Notes under the pieces: generated by a model
Seen by the model: the letters and a program-made list of their open reading frames with translations, nothing else
What the model was told of the DNA's origin: nothing
Databases searched by the model: none
Made by a program: the position numbers and the translations under genes
Source of the DNA: Hypericum androsaemum
Lineage: Eukaryota; Streptophyta; Magnoliopsida; Malpighiales; Hypericaceae
Assembly: GCA_963995505.1 (NCBI GenBank)
Contig: OZ023196.1
Coordinates: 14,443,106 to 14,507,105 of the forward strand
DNA: 64,000 nucleotides
Direction: 5' to 3'
Shown here: positions 1-10,790 of the stretch, piece by piece
Position numbering within the stretch: position 1 is the first letter of the stretch
Layout: the number at the start of each line of letters is the position of its first letter

Positions 1-2256
1 GTTCCTCATTGCATTGAATTCAGCTACAATGCTCTTGTAGGCTCCTTGTCGTTGAAGGTTGAGAACTTTGATTGCAACTGGCCTTTCGAATTGGTCGATG
101 AGCCCTTTGTATACAGAGCCAAAACTGCCATATCCCAGCAAATTCTGAGAAGAGAATCCGCTGGTTGCATCATGTAAACTCTTGTAAGAAATCATGATGT
201 CGGGTTCGATCCCCAAGGTTGGGCTAGGTGGCTTCTGTTTGGATTGTTTCTTTCGATACAGAACTAAAAGGATTGCTACTAGGCCAACAAACAGCAACAG
301 ACAGACAACTATTATAGTCAGCTTGAGTTTATCAGTCTTCCCTTTCTTCGATCCTGCAGTTGGACATTTTGGAAGATAAAGTTCTGGGATGCCACCGCAA
401 AGCCTACTGTTTCCCGCCAAGAAGATTGCAGTTACATTCCCAAAGACTCCTCCAGTTGGCACTTCTCCTTCAAGATTGTTGGAGGAGATGTTTAAATATT
501 GCAAGTTGGTCAGATTCTGTAAAGCTTGTGGAATTTTTCCCGTCAGCTTGTTTCGTGAAAGATCCAAGATCCTGAGTCCCTTCAAGGAGGCCATAGCTTT
601 AGGGATCTCTCCTTGAAAGGAATTTCCTTGCATGTAAAGTTCTTCCAAGCTCTCACAGTCTTCAATGGTTGAAGGAATTTGACCGGTCAACAAGTTGTAT
701 GAGACATTTAAACGGTTAGTTGTTGTTAGCTTTCCTATTGTTAGGGGTAAGCTACCTGAGAAACGATTTCCAGAAAGCCCCACGTAAACTGATAATGAAG
801 GAATGTTTAAGATCTCATCAGGTATATGTCCACTCAGATTATTCGACTCAAGAGAGAGGTAATTAAGGTGTTGACACTTTCCAATGGATAAAGGAATTGA
901 TCCAACTAGGTTGTTGAGAGGCATTTCAAGACGTGATAGCTGACTTAGGTTGCCTATGGAGGATGGTATTCTACCCGATAACATGTTCCCCCCTAAGTTT
1001 AGTAATTGCAGTTTTTGCAGATTCCCGATGTAGGATGGAATTGAGCCTGTAAGGTGGTTATTCTCGAGGGTTAGTAAAATCAAGTTTGTGAGGTTATCTA
1101 AAGCATGTGGAATTTTCCCGTAGATTTGATTGCCCCCCGCATATAGCTCATTCAACTGGGTTGAGAAATTGGCTATGGACTCGGGCAGGACACCTCCAAG
1201 ATTGTTATAACTGAAGCCTAAGACTTCAAGGTTTCTGCAGCTTGCTAAAGATGCTAAAAAGTCTAGGTCATTAGTAGAATTTCTTCCTAGATTATTCTTC
1301 GCAATGTTGAACCTCCTTAAACTGGAGAGATCTCCTATGTTAGAAGGAACTTGTCCAACGAAATTGTTTTGAGTGATCTCAAATATTTGCAGCTGAGATG
1401 CATTAGTTAATGAGCTCGGGATTTTACCAGAGAGTTGATTTCCCCCAAATTGAGCTAATATTAGGCTGGGAAGATTGAAGCCCTTGTCAGGAAGCCCTCC
1501 GTGAAATTTGTTGACACTGAATGACAACTGCTCAATTGAAGAGATGTTGAATAGAAAGGGAGGGATCACTCCAGAAAGATTGTTGACTGCAACGTAGAAC
1601 AAAATTAGGTTTTTAAGTCCACTCAACTCTCCTGGAACCTCCCCGACCAAGTTGTTGAGTGTCACCGAAAATGCTTGCAGCCATGTAAGGTTGCCGAGGG
1701 ACGATGGGATGATTCCTATCAGACTGTTTCCGGAAAGTGCAAGAACCCGCAGCTTCAGTAAGGAGCCTAGCTGAGGCGGGATCATCCCGCTGAGGCTGTT
1801 CCATGATAAAAACAAAGTATCAAGGTTGGAGCATGAGCTCAAGTTGACAGGTATTTCACCTCTTAAAGTATTGTTGTTAAGATAGAGTTGTTGCAGACGG
1901 AACAACTTGCCAAGTTGTTGAGGCATTTCACCATGGAAACTGTTGTTTCGAAGATCAAGGCGTCTCAGAAAGCTCAAGTTTCCGATATGAGGCGAAATTG
2001 TACCCGATAGCTTCCGCCCTTCCAGGATCAAGTACTCTACCCTCCGGTGACGATTGTTGCAAGTGACTCCAAACCAGCTGCAATACGGAACGGAGCTATT
2101 CCAGGAATTCAGGGTTCCAAGAGGATCACCGGTTATACTCTCTTTGAAACGCAGTAGAGCGAGTCTATCAGTCTCATTTCCTAGGGAGCTTACTTGCACA
2201 GAGTGAAAATGGACAGAACTAATAAGAACTACATGCAGATACACATGCAACTTCAT
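1..2256 (-). CDS. LRR-XII receptor-like kinase, unit A (3' end outside the window)
   Basis: Cell-surface LRR receptor kinase of the EFR/Xa21/At3g47570 type; members sense ligands outside the cell and signal through a cytoplasmic Ser/Thr kinase. Reading the minus strand from the ATG at 2254-2256, all 752 codons to base 1 are open; I walked the frame and found no stop. In order I see a short signal peptide (MKLHVYLHVVLISS), an LRRNT with the CSWFGVTC cysteine pair, about 20 LRRs, an LCGGIPELYLPKC cap, a transmembrane segment (about residues 640-665), the GYGSFGSVYKG loop and the VAIKVLN lysine. It leaves the window in kinase subdomain III. Compared with units C and E the N-terminus lacks roughly a dozen residues through a small deletion just after the start, but a hydrophobic leader remains. 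Ligand unknown; whether the missing 3' part is intact cannot be judged. Confidence 0.9.
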   Translation of the reverse strand, partial: MKLHVYLHVVLISSVHFHSVQVSSLGNETDRLALLRFKESITGDPLGTLNSWNSSVPYCSWFGVTCNNRHRRVEYLILEGRKLSGTISPHIGNLSFLRRLDLRNNSFHGEMPQQLGKLFRLQQLYLNNNTLRGEIPVNLSSCSNLDTLFLSWNSLSGMIPPQLGSLLKLRVLALSGNSLIGIIPSSLGNLTWLQAFSVTLNNLVGEVPGELSGLKNLILFYVAVNNLSGVIPPFLFNISSIEQLSFSVNKFHGGLPDKGFNLPSLILAQFGGNQLSGKIPSSLTNASQLQIFEITQNNFVGQVPSNIGDLSSLRRFNIAKNNLGRNSTNDLDFLASLASCRNLEVLGFSYNNLGGVLPESIANFSTQLNELYAGGNQIYGKIPHALDNLTNLILLTLENNHLTGSIPSYIGNLQKLQLLNLGGNMLSGRIPSSIGNLSQLSRLEMPLNNLVGSIPLSIGKCQHLNYLSLESNNLSGHIPDEILNIPSLSVYVGLSGNRFSGSLPLTIGKLTTTNRLNVSYNLLTGQIPSTIEDCESLEELYMQGNSFQGEIPKAMASLKGLRILDLSRNKLTGKIPQALQNLTNLQYLNISSNNLEGEVPTGGVFGNVTAIFLAGNSRLCGGIPELYLPKCPTAGSKKGKTDKLKLTIIVVCLLLFVGLVAILLVLYRKKQSKQKPPSPTLGIEPDIMISYKSLHDATSGFSSQNLLGYGSFGSVYKGLIDQFERPVAIKVLNLQRQGAYKSIVAEFNAMRN

Positions 2257-2333
2257 TAGATCTCAGAGGTTTTGGTTGCTGAAGCTATTTTATGTCTTGA
2301 TGGAAATGATATCAGTACCTTGAACACCCATAA

Positions 2334-2350
2334 ATAGATATATATATTGT
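2334..2350 (-). promoter_or_regulatory. Candidate TATA box of RLK unit A
   Basis: An AT-rich TATATATATC run (read on the minus strand) lies about 80-95 bases upstream of the unit A start. A similar TATATATC run occurs at the equivalent place upstream of unit E (about 33950). The position suits a plant core promoter; this is inference from sequence only. Confidence 0.35.
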
Positions 2351-2499
2351 AGACTATACGTTGGCCCCTTTTCCATGCCTATTGCAACGACTTGGTCGTG
2401 GGCAGGTTAATTGAAGTTAAAGAACTAACTAGAGTGGGATATTTTTCGATGTTAGGAGTTGGGACTGGAGCACAAGATTTTAGTGTACTAAATATAAAA

Positions 2500-2568
2500 T
2501 ATGTTGTTCAAATCGGTGATATGACGGGTCGGACATGGAGATTCTAACAAAGAGATTTCAAAACAATG
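2500..2568. mobile_element. Internally deleted relic of hAT-like MITE
   Basis: The bases ATATGTTGTTC..CGGTGATATGACGGGT match the left part of the element at 34103, and ATTTCAAAACAATG matches its terminal inverted repeat. The middle is missing and the first bases of the left terminus are lost. It sits at the same place upstream of unit A as the longer copy upstream of unit E. Confidence 0.6.
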
Positions 2569-3772
2569 ATAAATATTTAAAATATTAATTAGAAAATAAT
2601 GAGTTTAATGGGGCGGAAATTTTAATATTAGGAAAAGATCTTTTTTTTTAAGGAAATATCAGGAAAAGATCTTAAACGTTATGGCAATGAGATTGTGTGG
2701 AGCAAGTTGCTCACATTTATGGAACTGAGATTAATGCCAACGATAACAGATAAGACATATTTCATCAACCACCAGCTATCTGGCCCACTGCTTGTTAATC
2801 CACTCCACATGCTTGTTGGAAATATCTTCCCCTGTCAAGTAGACGACTTGGTTATACTCTATGGTAGAATGAACAGACTTGCAAAAAGGACATCCGTTCC
2901 CTGCATTGCAAAAATCCACCAAGGTAGACTTGATCAGAGAGGACTAAATTGTAAATTATGAAATATCGTTCAAATAGGTTTTGTTTGAGAAGGCTGAAAG
3001 CAGATTTCGAATATTATATGTATTAAAGAAATCTTTTTTATGGGTGTATTAAAGAAATCAATCAATTTATTCTATTTTTTTAATTTCCCGGTCAAATTTT
3101 TTTGTCAAGAAAAAATATAGGAACAAAGGTTAAATAACCACCCTTTATTTACTCGAAAGTCCAATACTCGTACTTGAAAATAGTCTATTTAACCCCTCAC
3201 CTCATACGGGCCAATATTTGTACCGTAACTACTTTCCCGGTCACCAACGAAATCTCCTACTTTTGTCATCATCATAAGTACGACGCATCAGCTTCAAAAT
3301 GCTCCACGTCATCCGTTATTTTGACCTTGTTTTAAAATTTTGCCTAAAAGGCTAAAACAAGAAACAATAAAATGCCTGTTGTAATTGTCGACAAAGAAAA
3401 ATAAAACGACCGGTGACTTCCTAGCGAGTCATCCACCACCTTCAAGTTTTCCCGTGGACGACACTCCCACTTTTTTCCCCCTCATCCGTACGTAGTCTAC
3501 TACATCAAACGACAGGCGTGTCCTTCCCAGTTCCAACTTCCAACACCGCCGCCCACTCGTTCCAACTTACCTTGTATTTTTGTCTTTAAATTGATATATC
3601 CTTATTTTTAGCATAAAAATTGTGAGTTAAATATAAATTTTTTAATGTGCTCTTGGATATAAAAAGGCAAACAGGAGAACCATATGACGTTAAAGTTCAA
3701 ACTAACATTCTTTTTTAGAGTCCATATACCTAACATTCTTGGTCACACTGTCCAATATATACGTATCATCAC

Positions 3773-4674
3773 CATAATTTTAAAAAATGTGGTCCGATCA
3801 GTGATTAGACTGGTTGGATTGTGAATTGAAATGAAAAGTTTTCCGAATTTGGGCATAAACTCGTTCACCTTGCGAATCGCCCAAAATTTGGTTGGACCGA
3901 ATAGTTCGAACGGAATTTTAACTCGGAATTTTCCGGTTCGTTAGTTGGACCAAAAACAAGGGTTGGTTTGGTGGTCAGACCAAAGGAAAGAAATGATAAA
4001 AGAAATAAAAGTAGAGAACACTAAAATTTTCACACATCGATATTTCCTCTCTCGCCGACGCAAGACCTTGGCCTCAGGTATCTCTCTCTCCGTCTGAGTT
4101 TTTGTTTTTGCGGGTTGGGATTCGGCGTTGCAATGAGCAACTAATTTTGCTTGTTGGGATTCGAACTGATTTTGCTTGTTGGGGCGGTTGAGATATTGCT
4201 TATTGGTGTTTGTTGTTGGGGGGCTGTTGAGATTTTGGTTGTTGGGCAAGAGATTGATTTTTTTGGTTATGGGTGGAAAAATAAGAGGTGTTTAAGGAGA
4301 TGAAGATTTAAAAAAATTATGGATTGAAGAACCACGTTTTTTTTGGGGTGATAGATTGAAGATCAAGAACCCAGGTGATGCATTGGGAAGGAGACAAGAT
4401 AATGGATTGAAGTTTTGTTGGGTTGATTGTGGGCCAGAGACCATAAAGGGATGAAGATGGGCTTTAAGTTTGTTTATGTTTTGTAGTCAAGGGCCTATTC
4501 TGTTTTGTTGACTACAGCTTGCTTATTTTCTTTCTTATATAATAGTGTATTATGAATTTTAAATATTTTATAAAAATAAAAAACTCCGGTCTGACCGACG
4601 GTTCGACTGGTCAGACCGATTCGAAGGTCGGACCAAATTCCTGGTCGGCCTCCGTGTCGTTTTTTAAACCTATG
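3773..4674. mobile_element. hAT-like non-autonomous TIR element, about 0.9 kb
   Basis: The termini are inverted: the left begins CATAATTTTAAAAAATG and the right, reverse-complemented, begins CATAGGTTTAAAAAACG. Flanking 8-bp direct repeats are ATCATCAC (3765-3772) and ATCATCAT (4675-4682), one mismatch. Both ends carry GGTCCGA/GGTCAGACC-rich subterminal sequence, as in the copies at 34103 and 36046. There is no transposase; the short minus ORF at 3941-4249 has no recognisable homology. An 8-bp duplication suggests hAT, but class assignment is inference. Confidence 0.65.
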
Positions 4675-4682
4675 ATCATCAT

Positions 4683-7126
4683 TTTTTTATATCCAAGATA
4701 ATTGGTAAATAACCGGTATTCGTTTGTTAATTTCTCCCGGAGCTGTGAAGAGATTGGCGAACCAGTAACTATTCCTTATGTTTATCCGAAACGGTAAAAA
4801 CAGTATCCAATATGTTTATCTGTTATAACAAATTTTTCATTAATATCCCCTTATTTCCTTAGGGCAGTAGGACCCAATTCGGTCCTAAAAATTACACCAA
4901 GTAACCTAAGGATTTATACTAGACCAAAATTGAAAAAACTCGTGCACTGTTATAAACTTTATCGAAAATGGAATGTTGGAATGGAATGCTTCTGGAGGCC
5001 TTGTGATGTATCCTTTAAGCCTGTTTGTTTTGAATTGGGCTTTATGTATTAGAGCTTTCTGATTTTCTTCTAGCCTTTTGTTCCAACTTACTTATTCAAA
5101 ATTTACAAAATATATCAAAATTAAATACTTTGATAAAATAATTTTTTACTTTTTAAAGGTCCCTACTCAATTGGCTAATACCAATTGTATAGACCGAAAC
5201 TAAAGCAATTATCTTACAGGTCTAACGCAATTATCGATGTAAGTCTTTTTCTCCCACAACATGTTGCCCATTCCATCTTCAACCTCTCGCCACCTTCAGA
5301 AACATATACAGCACCAAAAAATTGTCTTCCTCCTCTTAATTTTGGGTTCCCATCAACCAGAGAGAGTGATTAACGTTAAACCCTTATCACATAGTCTCCA
5401 TCTCCCTTATAGATATTAAAACCATGGCCACATCTACTCGCGTTTTCCCGGAAAGGATTCCATTCCGTTACTGCAACCTAGTAATTGTACATTTGTACAA
5501 GTACGAGGGATTTAACACCCGGAATGCTGGTCGATCTCCTCTTTCACATGTCGAGGGATGTTCCTCCTCGACATCTTCGAATGCACGAATGCATCCTCAA
5601 ATTTTTTTTTTATCAGTAACATTGTGATTATTGTAGAATCTCTATCAATAAAAGTCAACATTGCATTATGATGAGGGATTTCAGAGGTGGTGATTTAGGA
5701 TCAATTTTGTTGGGTGATCGATACCGGCTAAAGGGGGAGAGAATAAACAGACTGACGATGATCAATAGTTGGAGTTACTACATTGAGAATCCAGGAACAT
5801 TGAAAGTCTCACACTTTAACATAGATTCAAGGATAAATTTCTCTCTAGTCCCTGGTCTATAGTAAAATCACTTCTAGGGTCCTTACTTTTTTAAAAATTA
5901 TTTAGCCATCCTTGCTTTATCTAAAAATATTAGTCTCAAGTCCCTGGCTGATGCCATCAATTTTTTTTTATTTTAGAAATGACCATTATGCCCTTAACAA
6001 AAAAATACCCTTCTTCAACCTCTCTCTCTAGCAAGAACACCAACCACATTAACCCAGAAACTAAAACCACAAGAACACTAACCCAAAAACTAAAATCAGA
6101 TTTAACAAACGAATCTCAATAAACAATTAACCCCACCAAACCAATCAATCTCAATAAACACGACGGCGAGGGGCCCACCCTTACAAGATCTGGAACGATG
6201 ATGAGACAAGCAGCGAGATAGAATGGGAACGAGATCTGGAACGACGCTCAGGCAAGCAGCGACGACGACACTGTCCTCTACCTCAGGCCCCAAGCCGACG
6301 CCGTTCTCTACCCCGGTCGGGGAAGAAGAGATAGAATCGTCCCTTCTCCGGACTCACTCTCCTCCTCCGACTCGCTGCCACTCTCTTTCGGGCCCTTCTT
6401 CTCTTCAACCTCAAACCTCATCTCATCCTTCTCCTCCACCTCTTCCACATCATCGTCCTCATTAACCTCTCAAGGCGGGCTCGGGGTGGTCCTCCAGATA
6501 CAATACCTAACAATATCCCTCCTCATCTTCTTCCTCTTAAGCTGCCTCATCTCTTCAAAGTTCAGCCCCCTAAGCTCCTCATCAGACTCTGAGTCGTCCC
6601 CCTTCCGGCCCCCACCAAACCGATTCGGAAGCACATCTAGGGTTTGCCCGCGTCGGAAGCACATCGTCGTCCCCCCTCCGGCCTCCACCACGATGATGAC
6701 GACGAGCCCGCCATCATGCCCTTGTCCATCCTTTCAACCCTAAAATTAATTGATTTAATTGAAGCCTCAGATGATTTGTCGAGGGGGCTGGGTTGAAAAA
6801 GAAATTTAATTGATTTGTGGGTTGTTTGATTTTTATTTTTGGTGTTCTTGATTTTAGGTTGAAGTTATTTTTAGTATTTTTGAATTTTGTTAGTCTAGAA
6901 CGTGAATTATGTATCTTATATTGATTCAGGAGATTGATAAATTTGTTTTATAATAAATTAAAATTAACCTATCAATGGAGATCAAGCATTATGTAAGAAG
7001 ATCGTATCGTAACATCAACGGCATAACTTGCATCGCGAACACGACCGACTTGGTTTTTTTAATAGTACATGACATTGCTAAGGTTTAAATTTTGAACCTC
7101 CTAAATATTTATAACGTCTTTGATCC
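4683..7126. other. Intergenic, AT-rich, with diverged repeats; no supported gene
   Basis: I see no coding gene. Bases about 5655-5790 are a diverged copy of 24335-24510 (shared GATCAATTTTGTT, GAGAGAATAAACAGACT, GACGATGATCAATAGTTG). Bases about 5845-6960 look transposon-derived: they start with a TAGTCCCTGG / CCCTTAAC type plant repeat, contain a GATCTGGAACGA duplication (6190 and 6233) and a CT-rich block 6350-6720 that creates short open frames on both strands without conserved motifs. Confidence 0.5.
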
Positions 7127-7424
7127 TGTTAGAGATGTCAAAAAATTAAAGAGGAAACGATTTATGGGCTTGCCTCTATATAAAGGCATGTTACCCTAAG
7201 GTTTTGTATAGCTTTGTGACTCAGATCCATCAATAAAATTTCTCTTTTCTCACCATGGATGTAGGCACTAGGCCGAACCACGTTATCTCTTATATCCGTA
7301 TTCTTTGCATGTTTTGTTATCTAGTTGCTAAATTCATAACAATTGGTATCAAGAGCTTGGGTTGGAGGATGACGGACGGCGCAAAGTTTGCTCTTATGAA
7401 GTTCGATGGTTCTTCAAATTTTGG
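7127..7424 (+). mobile_element. Truncated copia element: LTR, primer site and gag start
   Basis: Bases 7127-7341 match the 289-bp LTRs at 30885 and 33102 but lack about 75 internal bases. The LTR starts TGTTAGAGATG and ends CATAACA. It is followed by a primer-binding site TGGTATCAAGAGC (7344-7356) and the first gag codons (ATG 7369, FALMKFDGSSNFG), which stop matching at about 7424 where another copia fragment begins in opposite orientation. Confidence 0.75.
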
Positions 7425-8093
7425 AGTCCACCATCTGGAAGTCGAGGAACCTTCCGACGATGAAATTCTTCATCTTCCTTCAAGAATCGGACCAGGTTGA
7501 GCGTCGTCAGGTAGAACAGCATCTTATGTTGCCATCTCTTGAACTCGGTACTGTTGAACTTGGCCGGCCTTTCGGCGTGGACAGTTCCTGGGACCGCTGG
7601 CACTGGTGCTGAGCTTATTGATGCCATCTTCAAGTACACAGATCTCGTCTTACGATTGTTATTTTTCGGAGGTGGTGTACTTGATTAGGATCTTTAATAG
7701 TAAGACGAGATTATCCCGTATTCAGTGCTTACGGGCTGCGGCAATCATCCCCAAGATACAACGACTAGGCTGCTTCCAAGTTCGTAGCACAACGACCCTC
7801 GAAGCTTCAGGCGAACCTTGGATAGGGCCTATTTATAGGCAAGGATGGCTGGAATCCGAATGGCTACCAGGCACTTTCGAGGGGGCACCATGCTCTCACA
7901 TTTCTGGGAGCCAAGGCACCCTTTGGCCACCAGTTTTCTGGATGTCCGTAGGTGTCTCTTCAGGGCTCCTGGATGCCTGCTGGTGCCTCCAGGACGTTCT
8001 AGTTTCTGGACGCACGCTTAATGCTCCTCCAGCTCCTCGCGATGATGTGCACATGCGAAGTGCCAAGTACGCCACAAAGCTCCTCGCGACGAA

Positions 8094-8127
<34 letters not shown>

Positions 8128-8150
8128 AGGCAGCCTCGGTCAGCTCTTCA
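7425..8150 (-). mobile_element. Copia fragment: gag start and LTR-like region
   Basis: On the minus strand from ATG 7627 the peptide reads MASISSAPVPAVPG followed by ERPAKFN..FKRWQHKMLFYLTTLNL, the typical gag start of a Ty1/copia family. Upstream of it (higher coordinates) lies an LTR-like stretch with a TATAAATAGG promoter motif (about 7827-7836). The fragment abuts the unit B kinase remnant at about 8150 and the plus-strand copia fragment at 7424. No second LTR or polymerase region is present. Confidence 0.6.
8095..8124. repeat. Hexanucleotide microsatellite (TGCTCG)5
   Basis: Five perfect copies of TGCTCG inside the copia LTR-like stretch. Read on the minus strand they give an STSTST tail to the open frame that starts in the unit B kinase remnant. 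Confidence 0.9.
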
Positions 8151-8700
8151 GGTGGAACATTTATACCAAGGATGCTGGTTTTACCTTGCACTGAACTTTG
8201 TGATGTTGAAAAAAACTTTGCTAGTCCGAAATTTTCAACATGTGCAACCATATCATCATCGAGAAGAACATTGCTCTGCTTCAAGTCGCGATGAATAATT
8301 GGTACTTCGCAAAGATTATGAAGATAGTGCAATGCAGATGCCACATCAATCACAATGTTTAGGCTTTGCAGTATGTCCAATCTCCTTGGTTGATTAGATT
8401 TAAGAGGAAACGAGGTAGCATAAATAGGAAGTTGCGAAGATGCAAAATTACCGTAAAACTTAACAATAAGTTTCGATTTCCTAGGAAGCATAAACAGGAA
8501 ATTGTTTTCATTAATGTAAATTCTCGTAGCTGAGATGAATTAGTTAATGAGCATGGGATTTTACGATAGATAGTTAGATCGTCCCAAATTGAGTCTCATC
8601 AGTTTTATTTCCTAGGAAGCTCACTCGCACCGATTGGAAATGGATGACGCTAATAAGTACCAAGTGCAAATACACAAGTAGTTGCGATGAGCAAGCTTCT
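8150..8700 (-). pseudogene. RLK unit B remnants: kinase piece, LRR piece, N-terminal piece
   Basis: Three collapsed pieces of an LRR-XII kinase in minus orientation. Bases 8150-8410 encode kinase subdomains VI-VIII (DVASALHYLH, IIHRDLKQSN, then NFGLAKF where DFG is expected). Bases about 8518-8580 match the LRR region of unit C (TGAATTAGTTAATGAGC..GGGATTTTAC). Bases about 8605-8690 match the LRRNT/signal-peptide coding end. Everything between is deleted, so no receptor can be made. The lost DFG aspartate confirms decay. Confidence 0.8.
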
Positions 8701-8749
8701 GAATTGTTTTTTGATAAGTCCTGGTAGGTTGAAATTGAATTTGATTTAT

Positions 8750-9360
8750 CCATAATAAATTAGTTAATCTTTTTTATCACAGTTAATTTACGTACTTGTC
8801 TAGAAACTAAAAGCCTAAAATTAATTTACGTGACAGTACGTTTTGCTGTGGAATTATTTTCCTAGGACACCAAGACTTTGTTGGCCCTGTACAAGCTTAG
8901 TTGTCACGGAAAAATGTATGATAATTAAATTTTGCACTTCAACAAACTTAATCCGATAATTTCATGGATGGCATTGTATAGAACTTCTACCGTCCCAAAA
9001 AAATGCAATTAAAACAATTAAATTGGGAACATCTAAAATACCATGGTTAAGCCTGAATAGTTTTTCTTCTTTGTGAACATGGACAAGGTCAAAAGACTAG
9101 TGGGGAAAAAGACTGAATGGTGGAAAACTAAACCAAAGAAGACGTCCCGCGTGCCAAATATTCTTTGGACCAAGTGGTCAACATTTGCTTTTTGGCTTTT
9201 TCCTTTAAAGATAACATTCAGGTAACGTTTGGTTCACAGGTAAAGATGGAATTGAATTCCTGGAAAATTTATTTTCCATAATAGCCCCAACGTTACGAGA
9301 CCCAAGACTTAATATTACACATACAGATCAAACAAAAACTTATTTAGAAAACACAACATA
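8750..9360. repeat. RLK upstream flank, duplicated at 25.3-25.86 kb
   Basis: No gene. From about 8855 to 9340 the sequence is collinear with 25335-25860 (ACAGTACGTTTTGCTGTGG, CATGGACAAGGTCAAAAG, AGTGGTCAAC..TTTGC, TAGCCCCAA..GTTAC). A shorter version follows unit C at 14930-15060. It is the ancestral promoter/spacer of the array, ending at the 3' end of the next repeat unit. Confidence 0.7.
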
Positions 9361-9369
9361 AAAATAGTT

Positions 9370-9626
9370 CGAGTAGTCGTTTATTAGGCGAGGTGGGGCG
9401 TACATAGTTGCCCGAGACTTTGGGATGGATGTTGGATCCAATTCGATGGGATCATGAGTGGTAATAGTACTCACGAGGATTTCAATATCTGTATCCCATA
9501 ACTGTAGATGTCACCCTCTTTTGAAGCAGCAACACCTTGTCTGTATTCTGCACCAGCCCAAGAGTTTGCATTAATTAATATCAGGATTTCAAGTATGTTG
9601 ACTCTTGTCATTTGGAATTACAATGT
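9370..9626 (-). pseudogene. RLK unit B last-exon and intron remnant
   Basis: Minus-strand similarity to the 3' end of units C and E: the 3'UTR block with GTCGTTTATTAGGCG, the end of the last exon, then after a deletion the start of that exon (ACTGTAGATGTCACCCTC, ending TATTCTGC) and intron sequence GACTCTTGTCATTTGGAATTAC that breaks off at about 9626 where the ATTGG repeat array starts. The middle of the exon is missing here; a related piece is at 10640-10790. Confidence 0.75.
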
Positions 9627-10459
9627 ATTGGTATTGGTATTTCTGTAGTGATATTGTTATTTTTGTATTGGTTTATTTTTTAGTGATATTGGTATTTTTT
9701 TTTTGGTAGAATGGTATAAATATATTAGTATATTTGTAGCATGACAATGTTATATTTCTGCAGTGATATTTATGTAGTGATATTGGTATACACGTTACAT
9801 GATATTGGTATACATGTGATGTGGCACTGGTATTAAATACTTAAATATTTTTGTATTTCTGTAGTAATATTGTATATTTATGTAGTGATATTGGTATTTT
9901 TGTATTGGTACGATGGTATAAATATATTGGTATATTTGTGGCATCAAAATGTTATAATCCTGTAATGATATTGGTATATTTCTGTAGTAATATTGGTATA
10001 CACGTTATCTGATATTGGTATACATGTGATGTGATACTGGTATTAAATAATTAAATATTTTTATATTGGTACTGGTATTTGTGTAGTGATGTTGGTATAT
10101 TTTGTAGCGATATTGGTATTTTTAAATTGGTACAATGGTATAAATATATTAGTATATTTGTGAAGTGACAATGGTATAATTCTGTAGTGATATTGGTACC
10201 GATATCGACTACCTCGACATCTCTGGCGAGCCCAAGTCCATTTAATTACGGTTTGGAAGTTCGAAATGATTTGTTTTCAATTAATTTTTCCTAAAAAAAT
10301 AATTTTTAAAATCTTTTTATAACTGATATATCCCTAATTTGTAGCCAAATATTTTAATATCTATTTTTTCAATAGTTTTTCTGATTATCATTTTATTTAC
10401 TAGCTTGTCATCTATACCCTCTTTGATCCATATGGTCTTGTCCCCACCGAATCTGGACC
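9627..10459. mobile_element. ATTGG-repeat TIR element, copy 1 (5'-truncated)
   Basis: Bases 9627-10200 are an imperfect tandem array of units around 18-24 bases with core TGATATTGGTAT, often written GTAGTGATATTGGTATTT. The right end GTCCCCACCGAATCTGGACC (about 10440-10459) matches the terminal inverted repeat of copies 2 and 3. The left terminus is not visible; the array abuts RLK intron sequence directly. No coding capacity. Confidence 0.65.
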
Positions 10460-10639
10460 AGTAGGCAATGTCTATTTTTTTTTTAAAAAGACGAAATTTA
10501 TTATCATCCAACAACCATCTCAACCGCCACCAGCCAACCTCCATCTCAATCAACACCATCCTTAGTCCACTGTCATTGCCTCAGACATCTGGTGGAGGTG
10601 GGATCCATTACAATGGTACCAGCTGGCTTTTCTCAGAAC

Positions 10640-10790
10640 AGTATCCTTGACCCTGTGAAGTTTTTCTAAGCACATCTCCGAGGCTTGCCCGCTTACTAGG
10701 TGAAGTTTCCTCATTCTTTTATTTATGGTTGTTCTGTATTTGCTGGCTCTATTTCCTGGCCACTTCCATCTTTGTCTCTCTTTTTCTGCC
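10640..10790 (-). pseudogene. RLK C-terminal exon shard
   Basis: Minus-strand match to the kinase C-terminal exon of units C and E (ATCCTTGACCCTGTGAAG, GCACATCTCCGAGG, CTATTTCCTGGCC) with an internal deletion. It is separated from the rest of unit B by the ATTGG-repeat element and about 180 bp of unrelated CA-rich sequence. Confidence 0.7.

Larger units (their letters stand above)
2257..3600. repeat. 5' flank of unit A, duplicate of the unit E to FAM32A intergenic region
   Basis: No gene. The stretch aligns by eye, in order, with 33872-38175: the leader and TTGCAACGACTTGGTCGTGG block (2384 versus 33986), the ATTAATTAGAAAATAATGAG block, the CCACTGCTTGTTAATCCAC block, then a block starting GGAACAAAGG (3119 versus 36325) that ends near 3580 in what is the FAM32A promoter at 38.1 kb. 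The E side is about 3 kb longer because of transposon insertions. Bases 2500-2568 are an internally deleted relic of the hAT-like element that is longer at 34103-34498. Confidence 0.75.

Noticed and set aside
6102..6743. Several 60-85 codon frames on both strands
   Set aside because: CT-rich repeat-like DNA with low-complexity Ser/Pro products and no conserved motif.
9627..10200. Regular repeats that might suggest a CRISPR-like array
   Set aside because: Units are contiguous and degenerate with no unique spacers, and the host is a plant.
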